Source: Priapulus caudatus (taxonomy: Eukaryota > Priapulida > Priapulimorpha > Priapulimorphida > Priapulidae). Taken from it: 44,526 bases of DNA. The notes beneath the pieces are model-generated. The model was not told the DNA's origin. It ran no database searches and saw nothing but the letters and a program-made list of their open reading frames with translations. The translations under genes and the position numbers were made by a program. Location: assembly GCF_000485595.1 (NCBI RefSeq), contig NW_014577474.1, forward strand, positions 39,855 to 84,380. Direction: 5' to 3'. This document shows, in pieces, positions 11,326-21,880 of the stretch; positions within the stretch are counted from its first letter, which is position 1, and every line of letters starts with the position of its first letter.

Positions 11326-11580
11326 ATCCTCATTCCTAGCCATATTGAGTCGGCCATACGGCCGCCGTGCGTATAGCCATATTGAATCTTATCCACACGG
11401 CCGCCGTGCGTATAGCCATATTGAGTCGGCCATACGGCCGCCGTGCGTATAGCCATATTGAATCTTATCCACACGGCCGCCGTGCGTATATAGTCACTTC
11501 CAACTTGGCCAGCTGGGTACTAACAGTAACACATGTGTCGTTTAATAACAAATGCTTGTTTACTTTTTGCTCAGTCTAGC
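11326..11580. repeat. Array flank with short tandem repeat
   Basis: Contains about 65-bp tandem units built from AGCCATATTGA, GGCCGCCGTGCGTATAG and ATCTTATCCACACGG, then the TGTGTCGTTTAATAAC block shared with 10470-10525. The GGCCATACGGCCGCCGTGC segment is the inverted counterpart of 7085-7105. Confidence 0.75.
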
Positions 11581-12586
11581 TAGCGTCAACGAGTAAGAGT
11601 ACGTATATAGCTCTAGTACTATAGCCCTTCGCTCCTTCCTCCTGCGACAGAGCGAGGTACTATGCTATACTATAGTATGAGTACGTATACGTACGTATGT
11701 AGCATTACGAGATCAAGCCATATGTAGGATGTAGACAACGAAATGAAAATGTATGCGTCGCCAACAGAATCTGTCTCTTCGAAGCTTTATTACGTCTATC
11801 ACCACGAACGTGTACGAAACACCGACGATGACGATAACGATTACGATTGCGTATACACTGCATATATCCTGATGCCTGTTAATACTGCCGTAAACGCAGA
11901 ACGATGTACGCTAATCGTATTATCATTTCCTAACTATACCAAACTCGGCATAACTTAAGATTGAGATGAAAATAACCCATTTGCACAAATAATTGCAATT
12001 ATAGTAATATTATAGTATAAGTAAATATGGGGATTTTTAATAAAATAATGCGTTTTACGTTATTTTACGTTTATATTACGTTATATTACGTTATATTACG
12101 TTTTACATTTTACGTTTTACACAATAATAAAAAGTGTATTTACCACGATTTACGTATAGAAACTATATGTTATTTTTACTGATTTCTCCGTATCTTTCCT
12201 TGGAGTTTTCATCGTCTTTCAATGCCTTTCGGTAGATTTTTCTGCGTTTTCTGCGTGATTATTATTTTGCGCAGGCACTCATTTTGGAAATCCTCCAACA
12301 TTTTTACTTAGTTAAGTTAGTCCATGTTTCACTGTTATTTAGGAAGCAATTAAGGTAAAACTGTGCATTCGTATAATTTCACTCTTGCTTCTATAAGTAT
12401 GATTTCCATAATTTTGCTCTTCTGCCCATGATAATATTTCCCTCATCATGAACCTACATTTTTCAGTTCGGACTCTTATCATATGGTTATAACCTCCTAT
12501 ATCATTAATTAAATCCCCTAGGTATGAATATTTGGTGCATATTTTGATTACTTGGTTGCCTATTAATATCTCCTTCTCTATCCTTT
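11581..12586. other. Non-coding AT-rich stretch
   Basis: No supported gene. About 12045-12125 holds a (TTATATTACG)n-type short repeat. A 71-codon ORF at 11743-11958 has no family features and is not called. Confidence 0.45.
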
Positions 12587-13767
12587 TGTGGTGGTGGCAC
12601 CGGTCACCACGGTTCCCAGCTAGGTAATTGTGAGGTAGTTCACTGGGGAACCACGGGCAGGGTATGGGTTAATGTTCCGTGTTTGTGACTGTATAGTTAT
12701 TCGTGATGTCTGTTGTTTATTAGTGTGCGTTTTCGTGGTGTTTTGCCTGCTCACCAATTGTTGTAGTGAATAGTCGAGTCCCTACATGGGGGCAGCCATG
12801 TTGGGTTGGTTAGCCACCCCCTCTAGTGGCGGAGAGTGGCGCGGGAAAAATGAACAGCTGACACTCGGTGTGTGAGGCGGGAGTGAAACAGTGGAGTTCG
12901 TGTCGGGCGTTTAGAGAGGTAGCACTCGAGTTCGTCTCGGGCGTCTAGAGAGGTAACACTCGAGTTTGTGGCGGGAGTCGAGTGAGGTAGGCCCCGCAGC
13001 ATGTAGCCAGTTCACTCTGTATGAGAGTATGAGCATAGAGTGGGGAGGCTAGTCGAGTTATGTACGGAGACTGGGGAGTATGGTGACGACAGCTAGCGTA
13101 CGTGTACTGGTACAGTACTATACGGTCATCAGTGTGGACGTGGCTTGTGGGTGAGACCCCGCAGAGAGTCGACCACAGTTAGGAGCCTCGGTTGGTGAGT
13201 AGGTAGTTGTGTTGTCCTGTGGTTGTGGGGCGAGTAAATAATACAGTGAGTAGAGTATTAAATGGACTCCCAAAATAGTAGAGAGAGAGGGGAGTGCCAA
13301 CGCTTCACGTGCAGGATAGAAACTGGCCTATGCTGTGAGCAGCCGTGCAGTAGAGAGCCTGCCGGTTATTTAGCCCTTTGTGTGGCTACGCCTATATCTG
13401 TATAGCCTTTGTTTATACACCGGGTTGACATTTATTATAAGACGTAACGTAAGACCAGCAGAGCAGGGTGGGGTGCCCCGTTGTCATGTTTGTGGTGCGT
13501 CGTCTGGCATTGTTGACTAACCGCACCGGAACCGGAACGAATGCTGGGTCGGCCATGTCCGAGGAGAGCGCAGTAGCACTGAGGCGCTCGTGAGGGAGTG
13601 GAGACCGGGTGGCGACGATACGACACACAAGGTAGGATTATCTATCTTGTATTTCTCGTTGCCACTATCCACCGTGTCGCACTGCACCATACGTAAGGTA
13701 GACTGCTAGTTACTGCGTATCGTCAGGTGGCGCCCTCAGGTGTCGCACGGAGACACAAAACGCTACA
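12587..13767. repeat. Solo LTR with CTTT target duplication
   Basis: A 1181-bp segment starts TGTGGTGG and ends CGCTACA, flanked on both sides by CTTT (12583-12586 and 13768-13771). The TG...CA ends and 4-bp duplication fit a Ty3/gypsy-type solo LTR produced by LTR-LTR recombination. Internally it has a tandem GTTCGT(G/C)TCGGGCG(T/A)-type repeat near 12897-12970. No related internal sequence is in the window. Confidence 0.6.
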
Positions 13768-13929
13768 CTTTCTTTGTTTGTGAATTTTATAACCATTATA
13801 GTTGTTTTGGATTAAATTGTAATCTTTTTGATTCAGCTAATCTGGAGCATGACAGCGATTTTTGTTACTGTTTTATAATCTCCAATTCCTAGAATATCGT
13901 GCATATATAATCATTGTCATCTTCTAAAA

Positions 13930-14150
13930 CTACAGACTATCTGCTGACCGCTGTGGAGACGTGCGTCGGGCCTCGAATTTGGCGCACGTCTCCACTGCGG
14001 ACAGCGCTTCATACTTGAACATCCCCGCGGTCGCGTGCGCATATCCCGCGGAACTGCGCGTCTCATCCGCGCGCAGCGCTTAGGATCAACAGCCAAGCTG
14101 TGCCACGCAATCTTGTATCATGTCTCTCTCGACGTTTATTCCTTACGGAA
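13930..14150 (+). repeat. Hairpin-headed dispersed repeat, copy 2
   Basis: The stem arms are about 13942-13967 and 13981-14006 (26 bp, four mismatches), followed by the shared body (CCGCGGTCGCGTGCG, CTTAGGATCAACA). The central stem reads TGGAGACGTGCG paired with CGCACGTCTCCA, where copy 1 has TGGATCCGTGCG paired with CGCACGGATCCA, so both arms changed together. Confidence 0.65.
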
Positions 14151-14362
14151 TGTAACTGCGTTATTATCCACGTAACCGTGGGCTATGCAGTAAACTATCC
14201 AGATCCAGACCTCTGAGTCACTCACGCATCAGATTGTCAACAAAAAGAAACAATTACATAAGCTCTCGTGACTGTGATAAATTGTCATTTAGCATTACAA
14301 ACATTTATTGCATATATGGTATATATGGGACACAACCATATACATATACATACACATACATA

Positions 14363-14838
14363 TGTAACGGAGCTGGTTCCACCACACCTTATTAATTACT
14401 GTTAGTTTGGCATAAGGCCATGTGGGTCGCGTTGGTGACAATTCAGGGGAATAGATGAGCTATTCGGTTCACACGCGATGCAGGCTGAAGGTAATAACAG
14501 AAGCAATAAGGTAGCTAACGACGTCAACAGGTGGCGGAGTTCACTGGCGGGATAATCTGTTATCACCCGCAGCCGGGACGTCGTAGGAAAGGTCGAACAA
14601 CAGCTGTTCGGTTAGATTATAAGGAGCTGGCGAAGGAGAGCAAAAGCACTTCTCCTCTGTTGGTTTGACTTTCAGCCTTACGTTTCTGCTTGTCACCTGT
14701 GTTTGCATTATGTCGAATACAACTCTTTGTGGTACGTTACTTTACTAGTTCGTGTTTGACTTCTAATCTTATGCTGTTGCTTTGCTCTACTCTTACTCTT
14801 ACTGCTCTTGTACCTCACCCTAGAAGTACGAGGTTACA
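14363..14838 (+). repeat. 5' LTR of the env-bearing provirus
   Basis: Starts TGTAACGGAGCTGG and ends GAGGTTACA. It aligns along its length with 23567-24059. A weak TATA-like GATTATAAGG occurs near 14614, but the same place in the 3' LTR differs, so no promoter is claimed. Confidence 0.9.
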
Positions 14839-14840
14839 TC

Positions 14841-14853
14841 TGGTACCGTGATC
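14841..14853 (+). promoter_or_regulatory. Primer-binding site
   Basis: TGGTACCGTGATC begins two bases after the 5' LTR, the usual place, and starts with the TGG complementary to a tRNA 3' end. The tRNA was not identified. Confidence 0.65.
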
Positions 14854-14933
14854 TAAAGAACCTCAGGTTTTTTCGGGTGTTGCACGCGTGTTGGTGCTGG
14901 GGTGATTCGACGTTGATCTGCGAGCAAATTGCT

Positions 14934-14942
14934 AAGGTAAGT
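14934..14942 (+). promoter_or_regulatory. Consensus 5' splice donor in the leader
   Basis: AAG|GTAAGTG (intron would start at 14937) is a near-perfect metazoan donor, placed between the primer site and gag as in retroviruses that splice env mRNA. Its proposed partner is the acceptor at 19492-19493. Confidence 0.6.
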
Positions 14943-15072
14943 GAGAACGTAGCGTATCAGTGACTATTAGTTATGCTCATATGTCGCATTCCTGCCCTGG
15001 GTATAGGAGTAATTGTAGTTAAGTAGTTATGGCTAGACTTTAGATTGTATATCTAACTACGAAACTCACGGC

Positions 15073-16161
15073 ATGACTCATCAACCTCCACCACCACCAC
15101 CACGGGCTCTAAATTTAGAGGAGTTGGCTACGCTCTTTTCAAATTCACTGCAGCCATGCATAGATACGGCGGCAGGCTCACTAAGTCGAGCTTTACGGGT
15201 AGCAGAGGTACGGCAATCTATCCCACGATTCATGGGGGATCGTTCGATAGTGGGTCCGAGTTTTGCTGATTGGCGAGCCGCATTAGAGTGGGCCCAGGTT
15301 GAGTTAAGTCTACACGACAACGCGTTGAAACAATTTGCGTTGTCCACAGTAGGGGGTCATGCCGCGGAGTTTTGTAGACGGACGTTGCTTGAAACGCCGG
15401 CGGTTGATTGGAAGGATCTCAGTGCGAAACTCGTTAAGCGATTTGCCGATCCGTTACAAGAAGAGCAAGCGCTTCACGAACTGAAATCTTTCCGTCAACA
15501 GCGGGGTGAGCATATAAGGCAATACGGCGATCGTTTGCAATCTCTTGCGACGCGGGCGATGACGTCGGAGAAGATTCAAACGGCAGAGGTACAGAAACAG
15601 CTAGCTGACGTATTTCTTGATGGGTTAGCATCCATTGCCACGCAGAAAATGCTGCTCGCTCGTAAACCGCAGACGCTGTCGCAAGCTATCGAATTAGCCG
15701 CTGACGAAGCGTATATAGAGGCGGGTTTAGCAATGCGATTACGCAATAGAGCAATGGGTGGCGTTTCTGAAATGGCAGCGATGGAGATGGGAGAGCCCAT
15801 GGAAGTAGGTGCAGTCGCGGCAGGTACGGGAACCGCGCTGGTGGCTGAGATACGTAATTTGTGTTCATTGATGACACAAAGCGAGAAGCGGCGCGATGGT
15901 AATGCACGGGGGCCACGTAACGCGCCGCGGTTTAATTACCAGAATAACGGTGGGAGATCCGTGCCCCCCAGTCGTTGGGATAACCCCACGGCTCGGGCAC
16001 GTATCGGATATCTGCCTAACCCATATTCACAACCTGGCTCGGTAGAATTTCGCCCACCACGGTCACAACGTCGCGCTCGAGTAGCGACGCAAGACGATGT
16101 GTTTTCACTGCGGCCGCCGCGGGCATTTTGCGCGGGATTGTCGGGTGAGCATGCCAAATAG
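15073..16161 (+). CDS. gag: Gag polyprotein of the provirus
   Basis: 362 codons from the ATG at 15073, the first in the frame after the leader. It opens with a Pro-rich N-terminus (HQPPPPPPRAL), followed by a retrotransposon capsid-type region: FADWRAALEWAQ near residue 75, then FRQQRGEHIRQYGDRLQSL near 138-155. A basic, Arg/Asn/Pro-rich nucleocapsid-like stretch begins near residue 275. It forms particles that package the element RNA. No zinc knuckle is encoded in this frame; the CCHC motif lies in the overlapping +1 frame at 16097-16141, so either a programmed frameshift or an indel separates capsid from knuckle. The frame ends at TAG 16159-16161, overlapping pol by about 65 nt. Confidence 0.85.
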   Translation: MTHQPPPPPPRALNLEELATLFSNSLQPCIDTAAGSLSRALRVAEVRQSIPRFMGDRSIVGPSFADWRAALEWAQVELSLHDNALKQFALSTVGGHAAEFCRRTLLETPAVDWKDLSAKLVKRFADPLQEEQALHELKSFRQQRGEHIRQYGDRLQSLATRAMTSEKIQTAEVQKQLADVFLDGLASIATQKMLLARKPQTLSQAIELAADEAYIEAGLAMRLRNRAMGGVSEMAAMEMGEPMEVGAVAAGTGTALVAEIRNLCSLMTQSEKRRDGNARGPRNAPRFNYQNNGGRSVPPSRWDNPTARARIGYLPNPYSQPGSVEFRPPRSQRRARVATQDDVFSLRPPRAFCAGLSGEHAK

Positions 16162-19100
16162 ACAGCCGGGAAACGCGCCCCCCACCGCTCATGCAGCGTC
16201 GGCAGTAGAGAAAGGTGGGGGTTTATCGCGTAGCAAGGAAAGTGGGGCACACAGAACTTGTGCGCCGATGTGTACGATTCAGATAGGGCAGTTGACTCTG
16301 TCGGCATTGGTTGACACTGGTAGTGACGTCACGCTCGTCAGTTACAAAGCGTGGAACAGATTAGCGCGGCGTGTGCGGATGAAGGCGGGTTTTGTGCCGG
16401 CGGTTCAATGCGCCACCCACTTGGTATCAATATCAGGCCAACAATTGAGTATGGTAGGGGCCACCTCCCTTAAGATTACGTTAGGGAGGGTTACAGCAGA
16501 ACATGACTGCTACGTCGTTCGTCGACTACCGAGATATTTTGTATTAGGAGCCGATTTTCTCACCCACGCGCGCGTACTCATTGATTTAAATGCGGGTATA
16601 TTGAGCATAGGGGCCAGCGCCGTTCCCTTGAGAATGCCTAACGGCCACGGGTGGTCACGGCCTGCGCAGTTAGCAACGCTTGCACAAAAGGTTACTTTGC
16701 CCGCCGTCGCCTCGCATAAATGTGTCTTACGGGTATCTAGAGGTATTCAGGAGGGCACTTTACTATGTATACAGGGATCGCCGGCCCTTAAGACTTTTCG
16801 TCGCAACGATGATCTCATTGTCGTGCCTACGATGGCGATAGTATCAGCTCATCATACGGTAGAATGTGTTATTAAGAACGGCGCGGTATGCTCGGGGGGT
16901 AAAGGTTTAAACTCCGTACCCCGTCGACTTACAGCTGACGGCACACCATTTGATTATGCTACGCTGACGCGCCATGTTACTGATCCACGGCAAAGGGCGA
17001 CATTACTAGCATTTCTGCAGCATCGCGATCGTACTTTTGCACATACAGACGCTCAATTAGGTTGCACACACCTCTGTCATTTTCAAATAAAAACTGGTGA
17101 CGCAACACCAATAAAAACTCGCCCTTATAGAATGAGTTTAGATCAACAGCAGAAAGTTCAAAAGGAGGTAGAAAAATTGCTAGAAAATGGGATTATACGG
17201 CCCTCGATGAGTCCTTGGTCTAGTGGGGTTTTACTGGTAAAGAAGAAATCAGGCGAATTAAGGTTGTGCATTGATTATAGGAGACTCAACACCGTCACTC
17301 GCACTGACACGTATCCCTTACCTCTTGTAGAAGACGCCCTTCAGGCTCTTGGGTCTGCTAAAATATTTACGACTCTGGATTTGAGGTCCGGATATTTTCA
17401 AGTTCCGGTTGACCCCGCGGACATTCCCAAGACGTGTTTCGTTACTCCACAAGGCGCGTATGAAAATATTCGCACGCCGTTTGGCTGTAAAAATGCGCCT
17501 TCGCACTTTTAAAGATTATTAGATTATGTATTAAGAGGGTTACGTCACAAGTGCGCGTTGGTATACATCGATGACATTTGTATTTTCTCCCCTGATTTCG
17601 AGACACACATGCGGGATTTAGCAGAGGTATTCGATAGACTAGATGAGGCCAATCTCACGTTAAGAGCTAGTAAGTGTTTCTTTCTCCGGGAATCTATCTC
17701 TTATTTGGGCCACACGATAAGCCCCGGATGTGTTAGCCCCGACGCTGGGAAAGTCCAGGCTGTTCAAAATTGGGAAAACCCTCGAAACGCTACAGAAGTA
17801 CGCCAATTTTTAGGTTTATCCAGCTATTATAGACAATTTATAAAAGGTTACGCACAGATCGCACATCCACTTAATCTACTCACGCACAAGAAGACGCAAT
17901 TCGTCTGGAACGACGAGGCACAGCTCGCCATGGATACACTTAAAGCCCGTTTGACGCAGACTCCTGTTCTCGCGTTGGCCGATAACACTAAACCTTTCCG
18001 CTTGTATTGTGATGCATCTGCTCATGCAGTCGGTGCGGTTCTAACGCAGCTTGACGACGACCAGAAAGAGCACCCAGTCCACTATCTTAGTAAGCAGCTT
18101 ACAGAGGTGCAAATGCGATGGCCGACAGTTGAACGTGAATGTTTTTCGATAATCCACGCTTTGAAACAATTAAAGCATTACCTACTAGGAGCCGCCTTTA
18201 CAATAAATACTGATCATAAACCATTAAAATATTTGTTGGAAGCCAAATCGCTGCGCAACGCTAAATTGCAAAGATGGGCAATTGCTATATCTGAGTATGG
18301 CTGTGACATGGAATATACCATGGGCACACAGATGCCGGCGGATGCATTGTCACGCGTCGGAGGATCCGCGCAGCAGGCACAGCGAGAAGGCGAGAGCGCG
18401 GTCATTGATCCATTACCCCCACACCCCCACGCGCACGCGGACCAGCAGCGGACTGTACAGCTGGACAAACGTACAGCCCCGGCTAAATTAGTCGCGGCTA
18501 TCGCTATGCCGAGAACGCGTAACTACCGTGCGCAGCATGCGACAGATTTCCTATCCACATTATCTGACCTCGGCGCACTTCAGGAGGCCGATCCATTTTT
18601 GTCGCGCGTCTATGACGTGCTACGTAAGCCGGACTGCTCGTTGAAGGAGGCTCGGTTGGTTTCTCAGTATTTCCTAGATGATGGCATGTTATATCACATA
18701 AGCAATCGACCGGCACTTGCTGAATACGACCCACAATTAGCAATACCGCATGTTTTGGTCCCAAATATACTTAAGCAGTTTCATGATCACATCTATGGTG
18801 GTCATCTCGGGTTCAAGAAAATTTATTCTAAGATAGCAGCGCGTTTCTGTTGGCCAAAAATGTTTACGGATGTATATCATTACATTAAGTCATGCGTTAC
18901 TTGTAACGCACGTAAATTACAGAGGGTTCGCGTGCCATTGAAGCATGCACCCCAAGCGCGACAAGTTGGTGACGTAGTAGCAATCGATGTAACCGGGCCT
19001 CACCCCATTATGGCGGCGGGTCACAGGTATATGCTAACATTCTTAGACTTATATTCTAACTATCCTGAGGCGTACCCGATGGCTGATAAGAGTGCGAGCT

Positions 19101-19348
19101 CAGTTACCGATATATTCATTAATCGTTTTATCCCTGTTCTGTGGTACAACCCGGTTTTATCTGGCACACAGACACGTAAGTTCGCCTCGCTATGAAGAGC
19201 GCATTATCGGATAATCGAGAAGCTTACATCGAGGCGTGTCCGCATTAAGCGTGACGATAGTACCCGCACGTTTGATGTGCACGTTAGTAATTTGCGACCT
19301 GCCACCCCTTTCAGGAGTGGGACGCTCCCGCTCAGGACATCACTGTAG
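16097..19348 (+). pseudogene. pol: Pol polyprotein (knuckle-PR-RT-RNase H-IN), two stops, IN core deleted
   Basis: One frame carries, in order: CCHC knuckle (CFHCGRRGHFARDC, 16100-16141); aspartic protease (VDTGSD, D at codon 73, 16313); reverse transcriptase (LRLCIDYRRLN, LDLRSGYFQV, FGCKNAP, YIDD at 17564-17575); RNase H (YCDASAHAVGAVL, NTDHKPLKYL, MPADALSR); integrase HHCC finger (GGHLG...SCVTC, about 18780-18910); and the first catalytic Asp (AIDVTGP, about 18980). TAA at 17510-17512 interrupts RT between FGCKNAP and YIDD. TGA at 19193-19195 interrupts the integrase C-terminal domain, which continues in frame to the TAG at 19346-19348. The segment that should hold the second Asp and the Glu of integrase is missing around 19130-19145. 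The start depends on entry from gag (upstream frame closed by TAG near 16078). Confidence 0.9.
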
Positions 19349-19479
19349 AAACAGGCGGGCATACGCGACCGGTGAGAGGCGACATTGGTGGCCCCACGGG
19401 CCGCAAGCCCGATAGAAACGGGTGATAGGGATGCTTGTTCCCAGTGGGATGACGAAGACGTTGTGCCTCTAGCTCGTTT

Positions 19480-19493
19480 ACGTTCCCTTCCAG
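19480..19493 (+). promoter_or_regulatory. 3' splice acceptor for env mRNA
   Basis: The pyrimidine-rich ACGTTCCCTTCCAG ends in AG at 19492-19493, only six bases before the env ATG (19500). Together with the donor at 14936/14937 it would remove gag and pol and put env at the start of the message. Confidence 0.55.
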
Positions 19494-19499
19494 AACAGC

Positions 19500-21662
19500 A
19501 TGATGGCGGATTGGTGGACAACCGCGCTGATGGCGGCGGTGCTGATGCTCCCGATTGCTATGAGAGCCAGTGACATACACCAGCCATCGCAGGGTATCGT
19601 GTTTGTACCGAGGGGACAAATAAGCATAAGTCAAAGCACGTGGGCTTTAGCTCTAACGGTAAATTTTACGGCTATTCAGCAATATCTCACCGCGCTTGAG
19701 ATCCAGCTTGCAGATATGCTTAAGTTGCCGCCGCCACCACAGAAAGCCACATCCTCCAGCTCAGTAACCGCATACGCTGACCAACTAAGGGTCCCACTGC
19801 AGGCCCTGCTTAAAGAGCACGAGGGGTGGTTTCAACGCCGCCTCGAGATCATGACACAGCAGCTCAAGGATCTGCATTCTCTGCATCATGGCAGAGACAA
19901 ACGTGCGATCATTAGCGCAGTTGGTAAACTCTCGAAATTTTTGTTTGGGACAGCGACACAAGAGGATGTCGACGCATTGCAGCAACGCATTTTATCTGTG
20001 GGGGCCACACAGCAGGCGATTCTCGCTGCCCTAGATGATTCACTGACAGTTATGAATTATACACGGGTCCGGACTGAACTAAATGAGCGTAACATAACTG
20101 CCTTGCTGTATCGTACGAGTCGGCTTACGACAGCAGTTAATAGTATTATGGTCAAACTTGATAATTGGCAGGCAGCCACGCAGCATGAGTTTATAGTTTT
20201 AACTAAACTACAATTATCGTTGTCGGCAATGAAATTAGCGTTTGATCACGGGCGTGCTGCGATAGACGCAGTCGTACAGTCGGTCGACGTCCTTCTTGCG
20301 GGACGTCTACCGGCCACATTAGTCCCAGCACACCGTTTACGCGAAATTCTCATGACTATTCAGGGCGCGCTGCCCCCGACACTAGCCCTGCCACACGATC
20401 CACAGAGCGATCTGCTATTCTATTACGATCTTATAACGGCAATAGCGATTCCTGATAGACTTGGCCTTCACGTCCTAGCATTCATACCACTTAGATATCG
20501 CGATATGACGTTCCAGGTCTATCAAATTCTACGACCCCCAGTCTATTTACATAACACTACGGCAGCCGCATATTATAGTTTTAAACAGGAATATATAGGG
20601 ATATCGCTTGACCGGGTCAGCTACATACAACCTGACGAAGGCGCGCTGCGAGTGTGTTTACGCAAGCGACAGCAGGTGTGTCATGTTAAATCACCGGTAT
20701 ATCCCGTATCGGTTGTCACGTCTTGCCCAGTGGCCCTATTTCGAAACATAACAGCGGACATCAAGGCCTTGTGTACTAAGCGGGTAACATTTTACGCGAG
20801 AGCTACACCTAAGGCACAATATCTACTCAACGGGCGGTGGTTAGTTTCTAGCCCCCACCCGCTGAGGATTTCTATAGGTTGTCAGGCACACCCTAAGGCG
20901 GAGGTACAGGTCCGTGAATTTGACATGGTACGTCAGCAAATCATCACGCTACATTCGGCATGTAAAGGCGAGTCGAAATATTTTTCACTCCCATCGTTTT
21001 ATCATCATGAATCCGATGAGGAATTCATTTCGCCACTAGACGCCGTGGGAGTGATCTCCACGGGAGTCCCCAATATGTGGGCGGACTATTACGCGCTACC
21101 AGCAGTTCAGAAGGCTGGACGGGATATCCAGCTCATACCTAACGCTACAGTCCCGAGGGAGATGTACAGTAATACGGATTTAGACGTCGCGTACGATGAG
21201 TTGGTAGCGGCAGTGCGGCATGGCAAGCGAATTGCTACAGCCGACACATATTACGGCATGAAACCAGGTTTGGATATTAACCCGCATCATTCACCGATTT
21301 ACATGTCGTTAGGTATAATGACGCTAATAATCGGAGGGCTCGCAGTACTGTATTGCTACTGTCGCAGACGCGTTCCATCCTATGCCTGGCGCCGAGAATC
21401 TCCCCTTAGACGGGAGCACGGCAGGATACTGACTGAACGACAGGCTGACGGACCTGCCGACGGGCAAATAGCGATAGCCTCGGTTTCTCCGGTCAGACGG
21501 CTTGCACGCGTAGTTGCGCAGCCACACGAGTTCGATACACCACTGTCCGCGCCGTTCTTACCGACACACCCGCTCGTTTCCCCGCCAACCATCCCACCCC
21601 TTGAGCCTATTCCACTCGCAGATGGTGACCGGCCGGCATCCCCTGCGTTCACTTCACAGTGA
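19500..21662 (+). CDS. env: F-type envelope fusion glycoprotein (errantivirus/baculovirus F-like)
   Basis: 720 codons, uninterrupted. Residues 1-23 form a signal peptide (WWTTALMAAVLMLPIAMRAS). RDKR at residues 132-135 is a furin-type site, directly followed by a hydrophobic, Gly-containing fusion-peptide-like segment (AIISAVGKLSKFLFGT) and a heptad-rich stretch (DVDALQQRI onwards). Several N-x-S/T sites are present. A single membrane anchor lies at about 601-621 (YMSLGIMTLIIGGLAVLYCYC region), followed by a long, about 100-residue cytoplasmic tail rich in Arg then Pro. Short N-terminal subunit, early furin site and class-I-like layout match the F proteins of insect errantiviruses and baculoviruses. 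Function inferred: membrane fusion and particle spread. The tail is unusually long. Translation could also start at the second ATG (19503). Confidence 0.85.
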   Translation: MMADWWTTALMAAVLMLPIAMRASDIHQPSQGIVFVPRGQISISQSTWALALTVNFTAIQQYLTALEIQLADMLKLPPPPQKATSSSSVTAYADQLRVPLQALLKEHEGWFQRRLEIMTQQLKDLHSLHHGRDKRAIISAVGKLSKFLFGTATQEDVDALQQRILSVGATQQAILAALDDSLTVMNYTRVRTELNERNITALLYRTSRLTTAVNSIMVKLDNWQAATQHEFIVLTKLQLSLSAMKLAFDHGRAAIDAVVQSVDVLLAGRLPATLVPAHRLREILMTIQGALPPTLALPHDPQSDLLFYYDLITAIAIPDRLGLHVLAFIPLRYRDMTFQVYQILRPPVYLHNTTAAAYYSFKQEYIGISLDRVSYIQPDEGALRVCLRKRQQVCHVKSPVYPVSVVTSCPVALFRNITADIKALCTKRVTFYARATPKAQYLLNGRWLVSSPHPLRISIGCQAHPKAEVQVREFDMVRQQIITLHSACKGESKYFSLPSFYHHESDEEFISPLDAVGVISTGVPNMWADYYALPAVQKAGRDIQLIPNATVPREMYSNTDLDVAYDELVAAVRHGKRIATADTYYGMKPGLDINPHHSPIYMSLGIMTLIIGGLAVLYCYCRRRVPSYAWRRESPLRREHGRILTERQADGPADGQIAIASVSPVRRLARVVAQPHEFDTPLSAPFLPTHPLVSPPTIPPLEPIPLADGDRPASPAFTSQ

Positions 21663-21678
21663 CGAGGGACTTGGGCCC

Positions 21679-21697
21679 AAAGGAGGGGGAAGGGAAG
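21679..21697 (+). promoter_or_regulatory. 19-nt purine tract between env and ORF4
   Basis: AAAGGAGGGGGAAGGGAAG is the strongest purine run in the provirus, lying 17 nt after the env stop. The sequence just before the 3' LTR (TTTAGGGCGGAGTAG) is a weaker tract. It may be an internal plus-strand primer or a relic of an ancestral env-LTR boundary. Confidence 0.4.
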
Positions 21698-21880
21698 CCC
21701 GGGACGATGGGGGGGTGCGACATGTGAGGCACGGTCAACTGTATAAGCGCTCTCACTTATCGTTCAGGTGCAGCCATAGCTGACACTTTGCACTAGTGTA
21801 GTTATTTCCACGTGTTGACATAGTGCACGTCGACACGAGTTAGGGTAGGACGTGCCTAGGTCTGCACGGATATAGGATAG

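Noticed and set aside
6895..11339. Very long ORFs (283-574 codons) on both strands, Ser/Pro/Phe-rich or Glu/Arg/Gly-rich
   Set aside because: They are translations of the GA/CT minisatellite and poly-A run, open in several frames at once, with no domain pattern.
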